A stretch of 64,000 bases of DNA from G963665925 sp050596425 (GCF_050596425.1 NZ_CP192292.1:2046001-2110000); one strand, 5' to 3'. Counted from the stretch's first letter, positions 51,040-60,045 are shown. Numbers and translations are program-made. Notes: generated from the letters alone by a model not told the origin.

Positions 51040-53337
51040 ATGAATACAATGCAGGCTTTATGGAACCACTCACCTCTTATTGCCAGGGTATGGCTTATTT
51101 CCATATTGGTTTTGACCATCTTGCTGGTGGCAATCAGCCGGGCAGCCTCGGAAAAGGCAAGAGGCTACAAGTCTATTTTTTTCTTCTTACTGGATAAGAA
51201 CAACAAAACCAGCTTAAGTAGATTTCAGCTATTTGCATGGTCTATAGTGCTTATAAGCCTTGTGTTTTCGCTGGTAACGGTTCACTATTTTCAGAACTTC
51301 CAAGACGCCATCATTGAGAACAATCAGATGGCTGGGTCTGTTGGTGCAATCAGTCAAACTACAAGTGATCAGAAGATAGATCAGAAGATAGATCAGAAGA
51401 CAAATCAAGAGACAAATCAAGAGACAGATCAGAAGACAGACCAAGAAACAGTTCAAGAAACAGATAATGATGATGAAGACTCTGAGGGGTTAAATATAGT
51501 CATTCCTGCATCTTTGTTCTTGCTTCTAGGCATCAATCTGTCCGCTTTTGGAATATCCTCTACATTTGACACAATCGGTGGTCAAGTGCAAGACAATTCG
51601 CAAAGGGGAAACCCTGCTAAGACTCAAACACCTCAAGGAAACTTGAAAAAGAAAGGTACAAGTGGACGCCCTCATACTTTCAGTGAAATGTTCATGGAAG
51701 TCAAGCAAGGCACTGTGTCAATAAGTCGATTTCAAAATATGTTTATAACCTTGATTCTTCTCTATCAATTTTTCGCTCAGACAGTTCATCAAATGGGAGA
51801 TCTAAGGTCAAACGAGATACATATAAGAGGGTTAAGCACATCTTTTATGGTCTTACTGAGTATCAGCCACGCAGGCTATCTTGGAAAGAAATTTTACAGT
51901 AAGGTTTATCCGAATGCTGATTTAAGTGAAAATACGTTCCCAAAACTAAAGGGCCAGTCTGATGTGTTTTCAAACGATGACGCTCAAGAAGAAGCTGGTC
52001 ATAGTGGGAATTCCAAGACGGATGGGAAGGTGAAAGAGCCTTCTGATTCAAGGTATGGATCCAGCGAGGTATCCAATTTTCTAGAAAATGAAGTCAAGAG
52101 TTACACGTCTATTGAAGTGAAGAATAGACATATTACAGTGCCATATGCAAAGGGTGTATACAACACGCCTGAGACCATAAAGAAAAATATACTCAACTTC
52201 ATTCCGAACATAGAAAATCTGTCGCAGATAAGACTGACACAAACTGTAGACTCCATTCGCCAGTATACGGGAATAGGAGACAAGGCCTATGTGGCACATT
52301 TGCTAAAGGGCCTGCTTGCTCAAGATAAAGATCACTTAAACCAATACGTTGATTTAGACCGAGTGGATACCTACCCAGTCATACCGCTTAAAGATGTGAA
52401 GCCGGGGTGTTTGATTCTTGTAAAAAACTATTATCAAAGGCCTGTGATTCTGCTGGTTATGTCCGTTTCAAAAGATCAAGTGACATATACTTTTGTTTGC
52501 CCCGTGCATGGTCTGCACAATGGTTCGGTAGAAATTAGGGACTGGAATGAAAGTATAAATAGTCCCTGTCAAGTTTGGCATGATGTGAGTTTTCATGGAC
52601 ATGCTCTTAAAAACGCAGATTTGATTATAAAAACTTACAAGACTGAAGAGGGGATGGCGCAGGCAAAACAGGAGGAGGCGAAAGCCAGTAAAAAGCCTCA
52701 GGAAATCGTCAAGCCAGCCCCGCCAAATCAGGGCAAAAGAGAGACCAAAGGCTTTGATTTTGCCGTGAAAAAGACCAAGGCGCAACTTGAAATTCTCAAG
52801 AAAAATGGTGGACAGTTTATAGGGCGATATTATTATAAAAAAGATTCCTGGAAACAGTTAACCCCAGATGAAGGGGAGATGATCAGCGCCTTAGGATTGA
52901 ATATAGTGGCTATTTTCGAGGCCAATCCGACAAGTGCATCCTATTTCAACTATGAACAGGGGATGAAAGACTGCAGCGCTGCAATAGAGCTGGCTCAGTA
53001 TGTGAATCAGCCTAAAAATACAGCCATTTATTTCACTGTTGACTATAATCCTTCTGAATCGGACTATCCACTGCTTGAAAAGTATATGAAGGCAGTTTAC
53101 GTCAAGATGACAGAAGCTGATCTCAAGTATGACATTGGTCTTTATGGAAGCTATGATGTCGTTAAACATTTTGACGGTCGATTTGGCATAAAATATTTGT
53201 GGCAAACAAGGGCATGGTCGAAAGGTGATATTTATGACGGCGCCGCTATAGTGCAAATGAGAAATGACATGCAAATAGACAGCATGGTTGTTGATGAAAA
53301 CATGGCCATAAAGAATTATGGAGGTTTTAAAATCTAA
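51040..53337 (+). CDS. Multi-pass membrane protein with C-terminal DUF1906 (Rv2525c-like) domain
   Basis: This protein of about 765 residues has helices near residues 12-32, 65-85, 155-177, 234-254 and 262-280. Between helices 2 and 3 lies a tetrapeptide repeat, (D/N)Q(K/E)(I/T), repeated eight times. A central soluble region of about 250 residues (GVYNTPETIKKNILNFIP, PYAKG, LKDVKPGCLILVKNYYQRP) matches nothing I know. The last about 200 residues are a DUF1906 glycoside-hydrolase-like domain: GFDFAVKKTKAQL, GGQFIGRYYY, IFEANPTSASYF and IYFTVDYNP. The start at 51040 follows GGGAGGCG; weaker in-frame starts lie at 50953 and 50983. It heads a four-gene set with DUF2589-type proteins. Confidence 0.75.
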   Translation: MNTMQALWNHSPLIARVWLISILVLTILLVAISRAASEKARGYKSIFFFLLDKNNKTSLSRFQLFAWSIVLISLVFSLVTVHYFQNFQDAIIENNQMAGSVGAISQTTSDQKIDQKIDQKTNQETNQETDQKTDQETVQETDNDDEDSEGLNIVIPASLFLLLGINLSAFGISSTFDTIGGQVQDNSQRGNPAKTQTPQGNLKKKGTSGRPHTFSEMFMEVKQGTVSISRFQNMFITLILLYQFFAQTVHQMGDLRSNEIHIRGLSTSFMVLLSISHAGYLGKKFYSKVYPNADLSENTFPKLKGQSDVFSNDDAQEEAGHSGNSKTDGKVKEPSDSRYGSSEVSNFLENEVKSYTSIEVKNRHITVPYAKGVYNTPETIKKNILNFIPNIENLSQIRLTQTVDSIRQYTGIGDKAYVAHLLKGLLAQDKDHLNQYVDLDRVDTYPVIPLKDVKPGCLILVKNYYQRPVILLVMSVSKDQVTYTFVCPVHGLHNGSVEIRDWNESINSPCQVWHDVSFHGHALKNADLIIKTYKTEEGMAQAKQEEAKASKKPQEIVKPAPPNQGKRETKGFDFAVKKTKAQLEILKKNGGQFIGRYYYKKDSWKQLTPDEGEMISALGLNIVAIFEANPTSASYFNYEQGMKDCSAAIELAQYVNQPKNTAIYFTVDYNPSESDYPLLEKYMKAVYVKMTEADLKYDIGLYGSYDVVKHFDGRFGIKYLWQTRAWSKGDIYDGAAIVQMRNDMQIDSMVVDENMAIKNYGGFKI
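51367..51462 (+). repeat. Coding tandem repeat, 12-bp unit x 8
   Basis: Eight copies of a 12-bp unit close to GATCAGAAGACA encode a (D/N)Q(K/E)(I/T) tetrapeptide array, in frame inside the membrane protein gene. Copy number could vary without breaking the frame. Confidence 0.9.
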
Positions 53338-53701
53338 AGTGATCCGGAAAAGAAGAAACTCGATAAAAGTCTCAGCAAAAGACTTAGATGACCTTTTAAA
53401 AAATGCAGTTCAAGACTATGTGCATCAAGCTGATACATATGATCATTCCAACCATAAAGTAAGTCAAATGAACATACAAGGATCCAATTTGGTGCTTAGT
53501 GAGTTCTACATTAAAGCGCCCCTTTTCCTTAAAAAAGATGATGAGAGACAAGGAAATGAAGACACTTTCAAGTACAGCCTTAAAAAACCTTTTCTATGGA
53601 AACTAAGGCATAAAAAATACATATACGAAGCACAAATGCTAAGAGAGGATAAAGGAAAGCTTGTTTTTAAGCACAGAGAAATACGGCCATTTCAACTATA
53701 A
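53318..53701 (+). CDS. Hypothetical basic protein in the DUF2589 cassette
   Basis: This protein of up to 127 residues is basic (VIRKRRN at the N-terminus) and has a beta-rich second half (SNLVLSEFYIKAPLFLKK, FLWKLRHKKYIYEAQML). No family recognised. The ATG at 53318 overlaps the membrane protein gene by 20 nt and lacks a ribosome binding site; GTG 53339, 13 nt behind GGAGG, is an alternative start. It lies between the membrane protein and the DUF2589-type genes on the same strand, so it is part of the same set. Confidence 0.65.
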   Translation: MEVLKSKVIRKRRNSIKVSAKDLDDLLKNAVQDYVHQADTYDHSNHKVSQMNIQGSNLVLSEFYIKAPLFLKKDDERQGNEDTFKYSLKKPFLWKLRHKKYIYEAQMLREDKGKLVFKHREIRPFQL

Positions 53702-53740
53702 ATGTATTGTATAAACAATTAGAAACGAAGGGGGATAAGA

Positions 53741-54274
53741 ATGAGACTCTACTTAAGCTCACTCATATCAGCAATAGAAAATGCCGTGATTAAAGCTTCG
53801 CAATCTGTTGAACAACAGAATATTCATAGACTTCTCAGATATTTTGAGTATGCGAATCCTGAGAACAAAGATGTGCCCATTGACGCAGGCATAGCGTCCA
53901 ATATGGATCTTGACAAAAAACTGGTTCCTAAGATGATTCGGGTTCAGTTTCCGCAGGAGAAAATGATCAATGGCAAGTTGGAAGCCTCAACCCATGATGT
54001 GCATTTGCCACTTATATCCCTGGTGTCACACACGGATGTAAAAATGGAAAAAATTGAGGTCAAGACAAAAATTGATATTTCAGCTGAGGAAATTGAAGAG
54101 GATCGCAACGGTGTGGACAGTCAGCTCCATAAGTTGGGGGTGCAGCTAACACCTCATGATTCCAACAATGTCACAGAGGTCCACATGACATTTACAAATG
54201 CTGGTGTGCCAGAAGGCCTTCAAAAAGTTATTCAAGGCTATGATAAGGCCATCAGCAATCAACTACCAAACTAA
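53741..54274 (+). CDS. DUF2589-type protein, paralogue 1
   Basis: This 177-residue protein resembles the downstream DUF2589 protein in plan: a helical N-terminus (LSSLISAIENAVIKASQS), a PKMIRVQFPQ strand, the core LPLISLVSHTDVKMEKIEV, and a C-terminal strand-helix VHMTFTNAGVPEGLQKVIQ. The match to paralogue 2 is seen at the same four places. AAGGGGGAT precedes the ATG. No signal peptide or membrane helix is evident. Function unknown. Confidence 0.7.
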   Translation: MRLYLSSLISAIENAVIKASQSVEQQNIHRLLRYFEYANPENKDVPIDAGIASNMDLDKKLVPKMIRVQFPQEKMINGKLEASTHDVHLPLISLVSHTDVKMEKIEVKTKIDISAEEIEEDRNGVDSQLHKLGVQLTPHDSNNVTEVHMTFTNAGVPEGLQKVIQGYDKAISNQLPN

Positions 54275-54291
54275 TATGGAGGTGCAGAGTA

Positions 54292-54903
54292 ATGGCTGAA
54301 AGCAGTTTAGTGAATATGGCGCAAGCCTTTCAAGGCTTACCAATGAAAAGTTTGATTGGCGGTCCGCTTAATGCCGCGTGTGATGCAAATATTAATATGG
54401 CAATGGCTCAAAAGCAATACATACTGGATGCGGGCTTTGAAGGGGAGGGTACCTCGGATAAACCGTTTGTACCACGTATGTTGACTTTCCAGACAGCCAC
54501 AGAGTCAAAAGAGGGTGATAAGGAAAGCTCCAAACAAGCAATGGCGAATTTGCCCCTTTTGTCCCTTATTCCTATTCCGACACTGGGCATTAATAATGTT
54601 GACATAACTTTTGATATGGAAGTGAAGTCAAGCTTTGAAGAAAACACAAGTGAGAAGAGTGATTCCCACACAAGCGAAAGTGGGTCATTAGAAGCCAAGG
54701 TGGGTTGGGGACCTTTTTCTGCAACCATCAAGGGCAGTGTGTCTCATGACTCTTCAAGTTCATCAGAGCATGGTACCAAGTACAATAAGAGCAATGATGC
54801 CAAATATCATGTAGAGGTGCAAGCGACTCAACAGGAGCTACCAAAAGGATTTCAGTATCTCATTCAGGCGTGTGCATCCAATTTAGGGGCAGCTTCTGAA
54901 TAA
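54292..54903 (+). CDS. DUF2589 family protein, paralogue 2
   Basis: This 203-residue protein has the DUF2589 plan: FQGLPMKSLIGGPLNAACDA near the start, VPRMLTFQT, the core LPLLSLIPIPTLGINNVDI near residue 85, and a C-terminal YHVEVQATQQELPKGFQYL. A Ser/Glu-rich stretch (SSFEENTSEKSDSHTSES) separates core from tail. GGAGGTGCAGAGTA precedes the ATG. The gene follows paralogue 1 by 17 nt. DUF2589 has no established function; the pairing here suggests a heteromer. Confidence 0.8.
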   Translation: MAESSLVNMAQAFQGLPMKSLIGGPLNAACDANINMAMAQKQYILDAGFEGEGTSDKPFVPRMLTFQTATESKEGDKESSKQAMANLPLLSLIPIPTLGINNVDITFDMEVKSSFEENTSEKSDSHTSESGSLEAKVGWGPFSATIKGSVSHDSSSSSEHGTKYNKSNDAKYHVEVQATQQELPKGFQYLIQACASNLGAASE

Positions 54904-54948
54904 TATAGAAAGAATGCAGTGCAGATTGCGAACCTTGTAGCATTAAAA

Positions 54949-54980
54949 ATGGGGACGGCTCTTTTTAGAGTCGTCCCCAC
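54949..54980. terminator. Hairpin terminator between the DUF2589 genes and cvfB, with outer stem
   Basis: TGGGGACGGCTCT and AGAGTCGTCCCCA form the inner stem. Read on the minus strand a T-rich tail follows, so it mainly terminates cvfB. An outer stem, AGTGCAGAT at 54918-54926 with ATCTGCACT at 54988-54996, encloses it. Confidence 0.75.
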
Positions 54981-54994
54981 ATGTGCGATCTGCA

Positions 54995-55837
54995 CTATTT
55001 CATTTCAATGCCATCATCAGTGATTCGAATTTTTCCGCTTTTAAGAAGTTGCCCCACAGCTCTCTTAAATGCGCGTTTGCTCATGCCAAATTCTGATTTG
55101 ATCAGTTCTGGATCAGATTTATCATTAAAAGGCAAACGGCCAGCGGCATCTCCTAGGGCGTCCCATATTTTTTGTGAGTCTGCATCCATACGCTGTTTTA
55201 CGGACTCAAGCTGGCTTAAATCAATCTTGCCATCAGGACGGATTCTTTGAACACGCGCTTCTGTGGTATCGCCAATTTGAAGATTGTCCTGTGCTAGGGC
55301 GCTTTTCAAAATAAGCCCTTCGTATCTGTTATCGACAATAACAAAGGCTCCAAGTTCATCTTTAACATCATAAACATAACAATCAACAATGTCGTTTAGT
55401 TTATGAGGTGGTGTTCTGTCAAAATGCTTTGAGAATTTCATCGTCGCACATAGACGTTCAGATTTATCAATGTATAAAGCCACAAGGTACTTTTTACCGC
55501 TTTTTACAGTCCTGGTTTGCTCGGAATAAGGCAGTAAAAGGTCTTTTTTTAGACCCCATTTCATGAAGGCTCCAATTTTTGTCACATCAGCCACTTCTAG
55601 CTTTTTAATCTCTCCAAGGGAAAGTTCGGGCTTTAAAAGCGTGGCTGTGACTCGGTCTTCAGAATCCTTGTAGATAAATACCTTTAAAACACTTTCTGCC
55701 TCCACCTCTGAAGGCACCTCTGATCGAGGAAGCAGTACGCTATCTGTGTCATCTGTGCCATTTGGATCAATCAAATAAGCACCTGATGGTGAAAAATGAG
55801 AAATCTTGAGTTCTTGAAATTTTCCAAGTTCTATCAT
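54995..55837 (-). CDS. cvfB: S1-domain RNA-binding protein, CvfB family
   Basis: This 280-residue protein matches CvfB/YitL: repeated S1-like beta-barrels and a C-terminal winged helix. Marks are ISHFSPSGAYLIDP at the start, VADVTKIGAFMKWGLKKDLLLP near residue 80 (in two parts), LGAFVIVDNRYEGLI near 168, and DPELIKSEFGMSKRAFKRAVG near the end. Staphylococcal CvfB affects virulence genes through RNA binding. AAGAGG precedes the ATG on the minus strand. Confidence 0.9.
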   Translation of the reverse strand: MIELGKFQELKISHFSPSGAYLIDPNGTDDTDSVLLPRSEVPSEVEAESVLKVFIYKDSEDRVTATLLKPELSLGEIKKLEVADVTKIGAFMKWGLKKDLLLPYSEQTRTVKSGKKYLVALYIDKSERLCATMKFSKHFDRTPPHKLNDIVDCYVYDVKDELGAFVIVDNRYEGLILKSALAQDNLQIGDTTEARVQRIRPDGKIDLSQLESVKQRMDADSQKIWDALGDAAGRLPFNDKSDPELIKSEFGMSKRAFKRAVGQLLKSGKIRITDDGIEMK

Positions 55838-56083
55838 AGTTAAACCTCTTTTTTATTATAAATTCGATGTATTGATTATATTCTTTTGTCCCTTGTAAAT
55901 TCGGAAAAAAATCTTAATGCCTGTTATATGAAGTATCCACTTCTTCCAGTATTCATCTGGACAGTCATTATAGCATCATATTATATTATGTCCACTTCTA
56001 CAAGACTTTAAAAGGATAAATTTCATATTTTCTGTTATAATGGTGACAAAAATGGATGACATAAGGAAAGTGAGTGGTGCAAA

Positions 56084-56566
56084 GTGGGCAAATCTAAGAA
56101 AACAAATGCAGAAAGAATATTAGACCAGAACAATATCACATATGAGTCTATTTCATACACAATTGACGATGACAAGATTGATGGCATTTCTGTGGCTGAC
56201 AAAATAGGCAAGTCGCATGACATCGTGTATAAGACCCTTGTGACAAAGGGCCAAGGGCGAGATCTATATGTCTTTGTGGTGCCTGTCTCGGGAGAATTAG
56301 ACATGAAAAAGGCAGCAAAGGCCTGTGGAGAAAAGAAAGTGGAAATGATTCCTGTAAAGGATATTCAAAAACACACTGGCTATGTAAGAGGAGGCTGTTC
56401 TCCAGTTGGCATGAAGAAAAATTATAAGACTTTCATCCACAGTGCTATTGAAAATGAAGCTGAAATTATTGTAAGTGCCGGAAAAAAAGGTGCCCAGATT
56501 GGCCTATCTCCAAAAGATCTAGTCCAGGTTATAGATGGACAATTTGCAGACATTATTCATGACTGA
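56084..56566 (+). CDS. ybaK: Cys-tRNA(Pro)/Cys-tRNA(Cys) deacylase YbaK
   Basis: This 160-residue YbaK/EbsC-type editing protein removes Cys from mischarged tRNA(Pro). Marks are AERILDQNNITYES at the N-terminus, IVYKTLVTKGQG near residue 45 with the catalytic lysine, TGYVRGGCSPVGMKK near 105, and ISAGKKGAQIGLSPKDL near 130 (here VSAGKKGAQIGLSP). GTG start behind GGAAAGTGAGTGG is fair, not strong. Its stop lies at the edge of repeat copy D. Confidence 0.93.
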   Translation: MGKSKKTNAERILDQNNITYESISYTIDDDKIDGISVADKIGKSHDIVYKTLVTKGQGRDLYVFVVPVSGELDMKKAAKACGEKKVEMIPVKDIQKHTGYVRGGCSPVGMKKNYKTFIHSAIENEAEIIVSAGKKGAQIGLSPKDLVQVIDGQFADIIHD

Positions 56567-56690
56567 TCGACTTGAAATATTATTCGAGACCCCTCGGCTC
56601 AGCATATACAGATGTATAAGAATCAAAAATTCTATATATGATATGACAAAGGCATGAATCTGTAATTTTGCAAGCACCTAGACTGAGAAA
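56563..56690 (-). repeat. Palindromic intergenic repeat, copy D
   Basis: In plus-strand reading it starts CTGATCGACTTGAAATATT and ends TTTTGCAAGCACCTAG, inverted relative to copies A and B. It begins at the ybaK stop codon, so it may act as the end of the ybaK transcript. The outer arms are conserved, the inner palindrome less so. Confidence 0.82.
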
Positions 56691-56759
56691 GATAGTCATT
56701 TAGGATTGGATATATTCCTCCAAGGTGATACAATAAGTAGGTCGAGTAGGAGGAATAAA

Positions 56760-57923
56760 ATGAAAAAAAGAATAAGTATACTTGTCATTATATTGATGAT
56801 GCTGGTATCCAGTTTTGTTTTTGCAGATAATATTATGAGTCAGGATGATGAACTGACATCATTTGTAGAACACGGACGGGTTATAGATGTAACAGAATTC
56901 CCGCTTTCTGAAGATGACAGCTACGGCGAGATGATTCAAGAAGTGCAGGTTCAAATAGTCTCAGGAAAATATGAAGGGGAAATTCATGAAACGGACAATG
57001 TCCTATCAGGTCATCCGGGGTATGATATACCAGTAAAGATTGGTGACAAGGTCATCATTCAAGTGGATGAGTACTCAGATGGTGATGTGGATGTCTTTGT
57101 CACAGATTATAATCGAGAAGGTTATTTGAAATGGTTGGTTATAGGATTTATTGCAGTTTTAGTCTTGGTGGGCAAGCTCAAGGGCTTGAAGACGGTTGTC
57201 ACCATAGGAATTACCCTTGTTATGGTGTGGAAGTTCATCATACCTGGTATCCTAAATGGCCTAAGTCCAGTGCCAATCACAGTTATGAGTTGTATAGTTA
57301 TAACTGTTGTAACGATTTTGCTTGTTTCTGGATTTAGAAAAAAAAGCATAGCAGCCATCATTGGTACAATATCTGGTGTTCTTATTGCAGGCGGTATAGC
57401 TTACCTTATTGGGCAGCACGTGAAAATGACGGGTATGTCAACTGAAGAAGCTTCCATGCTTCTATACATTCCACAAGGGATTCAGTTTGATTTCAAGGCC
57501 CTTCTATTCTCTGGCATTTTACTGGGAGCCCTTGGGGCTGTTATGGATGTGGCCATGTCCATCGCATCTTCGATTGAAGAAGTTTATAAAGCCAATAAGG
57601 AACTCTCAAGAGGAGAGCTCTTTTCAGCAGGGATGGAGGTCGGCAAGGATGTGATGGGCACAATGTCCAATACACTCATTCTTGCTTATACGGGAAGCTC
57701 TATTCCTCTGCTGTTACTCTTTATGGCTTATGACACCCCTCTTGTTCGGATGTTAAACCTTGACATTATTGCAACTGAAATTGTTCGGTCTCTTGCAGGG
57801 AGTATAGGTTTGATATTAACCATACCTTTAACAGCCGTGGTGACAGTCCTTTTACTTAAACCGGAACCGATTGCAAATGTTGAACAAAAGAGAGCGCTGG
57901 CTGCGGAGTCTGCCGACCAGTAG
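56760..57923 (+). CDS. YibE/F family membrane protein
   Basis: This 387-residue protein has a signal-anchor (residues 5-20), an external beta-rich region to about 120, then seven or more helices. Family marks are VLVGKLKGLKTVVTIGITLVMV (read in parts), GILLGALGAVMDVAMSIASSIEEV and AYTGSSIPLLLLF. Function of the family is unknown, though it is widespread in Firmicutes. ATG 56760 follows TAGGAGGAA; an in-frame upstream start is not supported. Confidence 0.88.
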   Translation: MKKRISILVIILMMLVSSFVFADNIMSQDDELTSFVEHGRVIDVTEFPLSEDDSYGEMIQEVQVQIVSGKYEGEIHETDNVLSGHPGYDIPVKIGDKVIIQVDEYSDGDVDVFVTDYNREGYLKWLVIGFIAVLVLVGKLKGLKTVVTIGITLVMVWKFIIPGILNGLSPVPITVMSCIVITVVTILLVSGFRKKSIAAIIGTISGVLIAGGIAYLIGQHVKMTGMSTEEASMLLYIPQGIQFDFKALLFSGILLGALGAVMDVAMSIASSIEEVYKANKELSRGELFSAGMEVGKDVMGTMSNTLILAYTGSSIPLLLLFMAYDTPLVRMLNLDIIATEIVRSLAGSIGLILTIPLTAVVTVLLLKPEPIANVEQKRALAAESADQ

Positions 57924-57980
57924 ACTCATGAAGGGCTTGGCCCTAGATCTGTTAAATTCAAAATTATGATTTGAAAGAAC

Positions 57981-58015
57981 CGCTGAAATGCATATATGCA
58001 TTTCAGCGTTTTTTT
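57981..58015 (+). terminator. Terminator after the YibE/F gene
   Basis: A perfect 28-bp palindrome with half-site CGCTGAAATGCATA is followed by T7. Confidence 0.92.
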
Positions 58016-58096
58016 ATGTTCGTTTAAGAGCCTTGCACCATAAAAAGCGGTGGGCTGAAAGTGGGGTCGCAGAATCAGAAAATTAATTTACAAATA

Positions 58097-58125
58097 TTGT
58101 AAAAAGTTGCATTGTAAATTATAAT
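58097..58125 (+). promoter_or_regulatory. Sigma-A promoter for comEC
   Basis: TTGTAA, 17 bp, TATAAT, about 60 bp before the comEC start. Confidence 0.7.
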
Positions 58126-58185
58126 TAGACAAGGATATAAATAAAAGTTGGTGAATGAAGCTTGACTCTATATGGGAGACTGATA

Positions 58186-60045
58186 ATGAGAAGACCGCTT
58201 ATAGAATTGTCGATACTGATGTGGGCTATTATTGTAGCAGTAAGTGTAATAAATATTTATATACTGAGAATAGCGGGAGGCTTCCTTCTTGTATTAGGCC
58301 TTGTTTCGTTTATGGCTTGTTTTAAGAAACAAAATGACTTAGACAAGGTGGGCTTATATATTTGCATATTGGTGGTGGCAGTGCTCTTTATAGAATTTGT
58401 ACACATACAGTTTTTAAGTGTTGAGGCCGACGAAACTATAAATGGCAGGTATGAGGTGAGTGGTCTAGTGAAAGACGTTGGACTCTATACCACCATTATG
58501 AGTGATGTTAAGGTTTATGACCATGAGGACACGGTGGAAGGTGCTGGAAAAAAGCGTCAACTTGTGCGAAGGGTGCCTAAAATTCTTGTCCGGCATAAAT
58601 GGGGGAAGGATCCCGCCTGGACAGTGGGGGATGAAATCCATGTCTATGGTCACATATCCAAGTTTGAAGAGGCCAGAAACCCAGGAACATTTTCACCGAG
58701 AAAGTATTATAACAGCCAGAGAATCCCCCTAGTTTTAAAGCTTGATAAAAGCATAAGTGTGGATGAGGTGAAGGTCTCTCTTTTGTCTTTGGTGGCAGAA
58801 CTGAGAGAAAAACTTTTTTACAGGGTGGACCGGTATTTAGACAGTGATGAAGGCAGTTTGTTAAAGGGGATTCTTTTAGGCGATGACAGGGGTATTGATG
58901 AAATAACCCTTGAAAGCTTCCGTGTGACAGGGACTGCACATATACTGGCTGTATCTGGACTCCACTTTGGAATACTCTATATGTTTATATCAAGGTTTTT
59001 ATCTAAACTCAGATGCCCATATAAGCTTTCGGTTACACTTTCTGTAGTGATCATGCTCTTTTTCGTTCTACTATCAGGGGCTTCATTCTCAGCCATACGA
59101 GCCTTTAGCATGATCTGCCTCCATGTGTTTTCAATTTTAACAAAGAGGAAGTACGACATTCTAAATGCTCTTGGTGTTGTGGCCTTAATATCCATGTTCA
59201 TCTGCCCATTTTTGGTGTGGAATGTGGGCTTTCAGTTGTCTTACTGGGCAGTTTTCTCCATTGGCGCTTATATGAAACTAAGCCAACACCTACAAAGGTA
59301 TGGGACCTTTAAATCTCTTGATCTTCTTCTTTTTCCTATCTTTATTCAGTGTATGCTCACACTTTTGATGGTGTATCATTTTAATAGACTCAATGTATAT
59401 GGCATATTTTTTAATGTTCCAACGGCAGTCTTGATGCCCTTTGTCCTCATTGGTGGAATTTTATTCCTACTCTTTGCCTCCCTGCCCCTTGTGGGAGACG
59501 TGTTTGTTTTAATGTGTCAAAGTTTCTTGGCCAGTCTTCGGGCTTTAACAGCTATAGTATGGAAATTACCTTTTAATACATTGGTTCTTGGTTCTCCAAG
59601 CGCGCCATTAGTAGGGATGTTTTTTCTAATTTTCGCTTGCATGATCTTGTCTTTTAGATTTCGTGGATGGCTTTTAGATCATAAATTTCAAATTGTCCGA
59701 AACGGCTTGCTGGGACTTATAGTGTCAGTCGTTTTAACTAGCTTGCCTACAAATGGTTTGCCTATAAATAGAAACCTTAAAGTTGATTTTCTGGATGTGG
59801 GACAAGGGGATGCCATCCTGATCCATGGAAATGATGGTCAAAAAATCCTTATTGATTCAGGTCCAGACAAGGCCGATTTACTGGATATACTTCTGAAACA
59901 AGGCATTACTAAACTGGACGCTGTTTTTTTAAGTCATCCAGACGCAGACCATATCAGTGGTTTTAAAAATATAGCAGGAGCTATCAGAATTGAGACCTTT
60001 TACTATGGTGCCCTGACAGAAAAAAAGATGTTCTTGATCACATAA
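58186..60045 (+). CDS. comEC: ComEC/Rec2 DNA-uptake channel, N-terminal and membrane part (frameshifted)
   Basis: This part of about 619 residues holds the external OB-like domain at residues 50-200 and the Competence membrane core with GTAHILAVSGLHFGILY near 250 and SGASFSAIRAF near 300. The first half of the metallo-beta-lactamase domain follows: DFLDVGQGDAILI and LSHPDADHISG. The frame then goes through GAA AAA AAG ATG and stops at 60045. The rest continues in the -1 frame from this A7 run (60020-60026). I use ATG 58186 behind GGGAGAC; TTG 58162 is upstream and in frame. ComEC carries single-stranded DNA across the membrane in transformation. Confidence 0.9.
   Translation: MRRPLIELSILMWAIIVAVSVINIYILRIAGGFLLVLGLVSFMACFKKQNDLDKVGLYICILVVAVLFIEFVHIQFLSVEADETINGRYEVSGLVKDVGLYTTIMSDVKVYDHEDTVEGAGKKRQLVRRVPKILVRHKWGKDPAWTVGDEIHVYGHISKFEEARNPGTFSPRKYYNSQRIPLVLKLDKSISVDEVKVSLLSLVAELREKLFYRVDRYLDSDEGSLLKGILLGDDRGIDEITLESFRVTGTAHILAVSGLHFGILYMFISRFLSKLRCPYKLSVTLSVVIMLFFVLLSGASFSAIRAFSMICLHVFSILTKRKYDILNALGVVALISMFICPFLVWNVGFQLSYWAVFSIGAYMKLSQHLQRYGTFKSLDLLLFPIFIQCMLTLLMVYHFNRLNVYGIFFNVPTAVLMPFVLIGGILFLLFASLPLVGDVFVLMCQSFLASLRALTAIVWKLPFNTLVLGSPSAPLVGMFFLIFACMILSFRFRGWLLDHKFQIVRNGLLGLIVSVVLTSLPTNGLPINRNLKVDFLDVGQGDAILIHGNDGQKILIDSGPDKADLLDILLKQGITKLDAVFLSHPDADHISGFKNIAGAIRIETFYYGALTEKKMFLIT

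Noticed and set aside
51040..54903. Contractile injection system or toxin cassette
   Set aside because: No sheath, baseplate, immunity or toxin domain is recognisable; DUF2589 alone does not support that claim.
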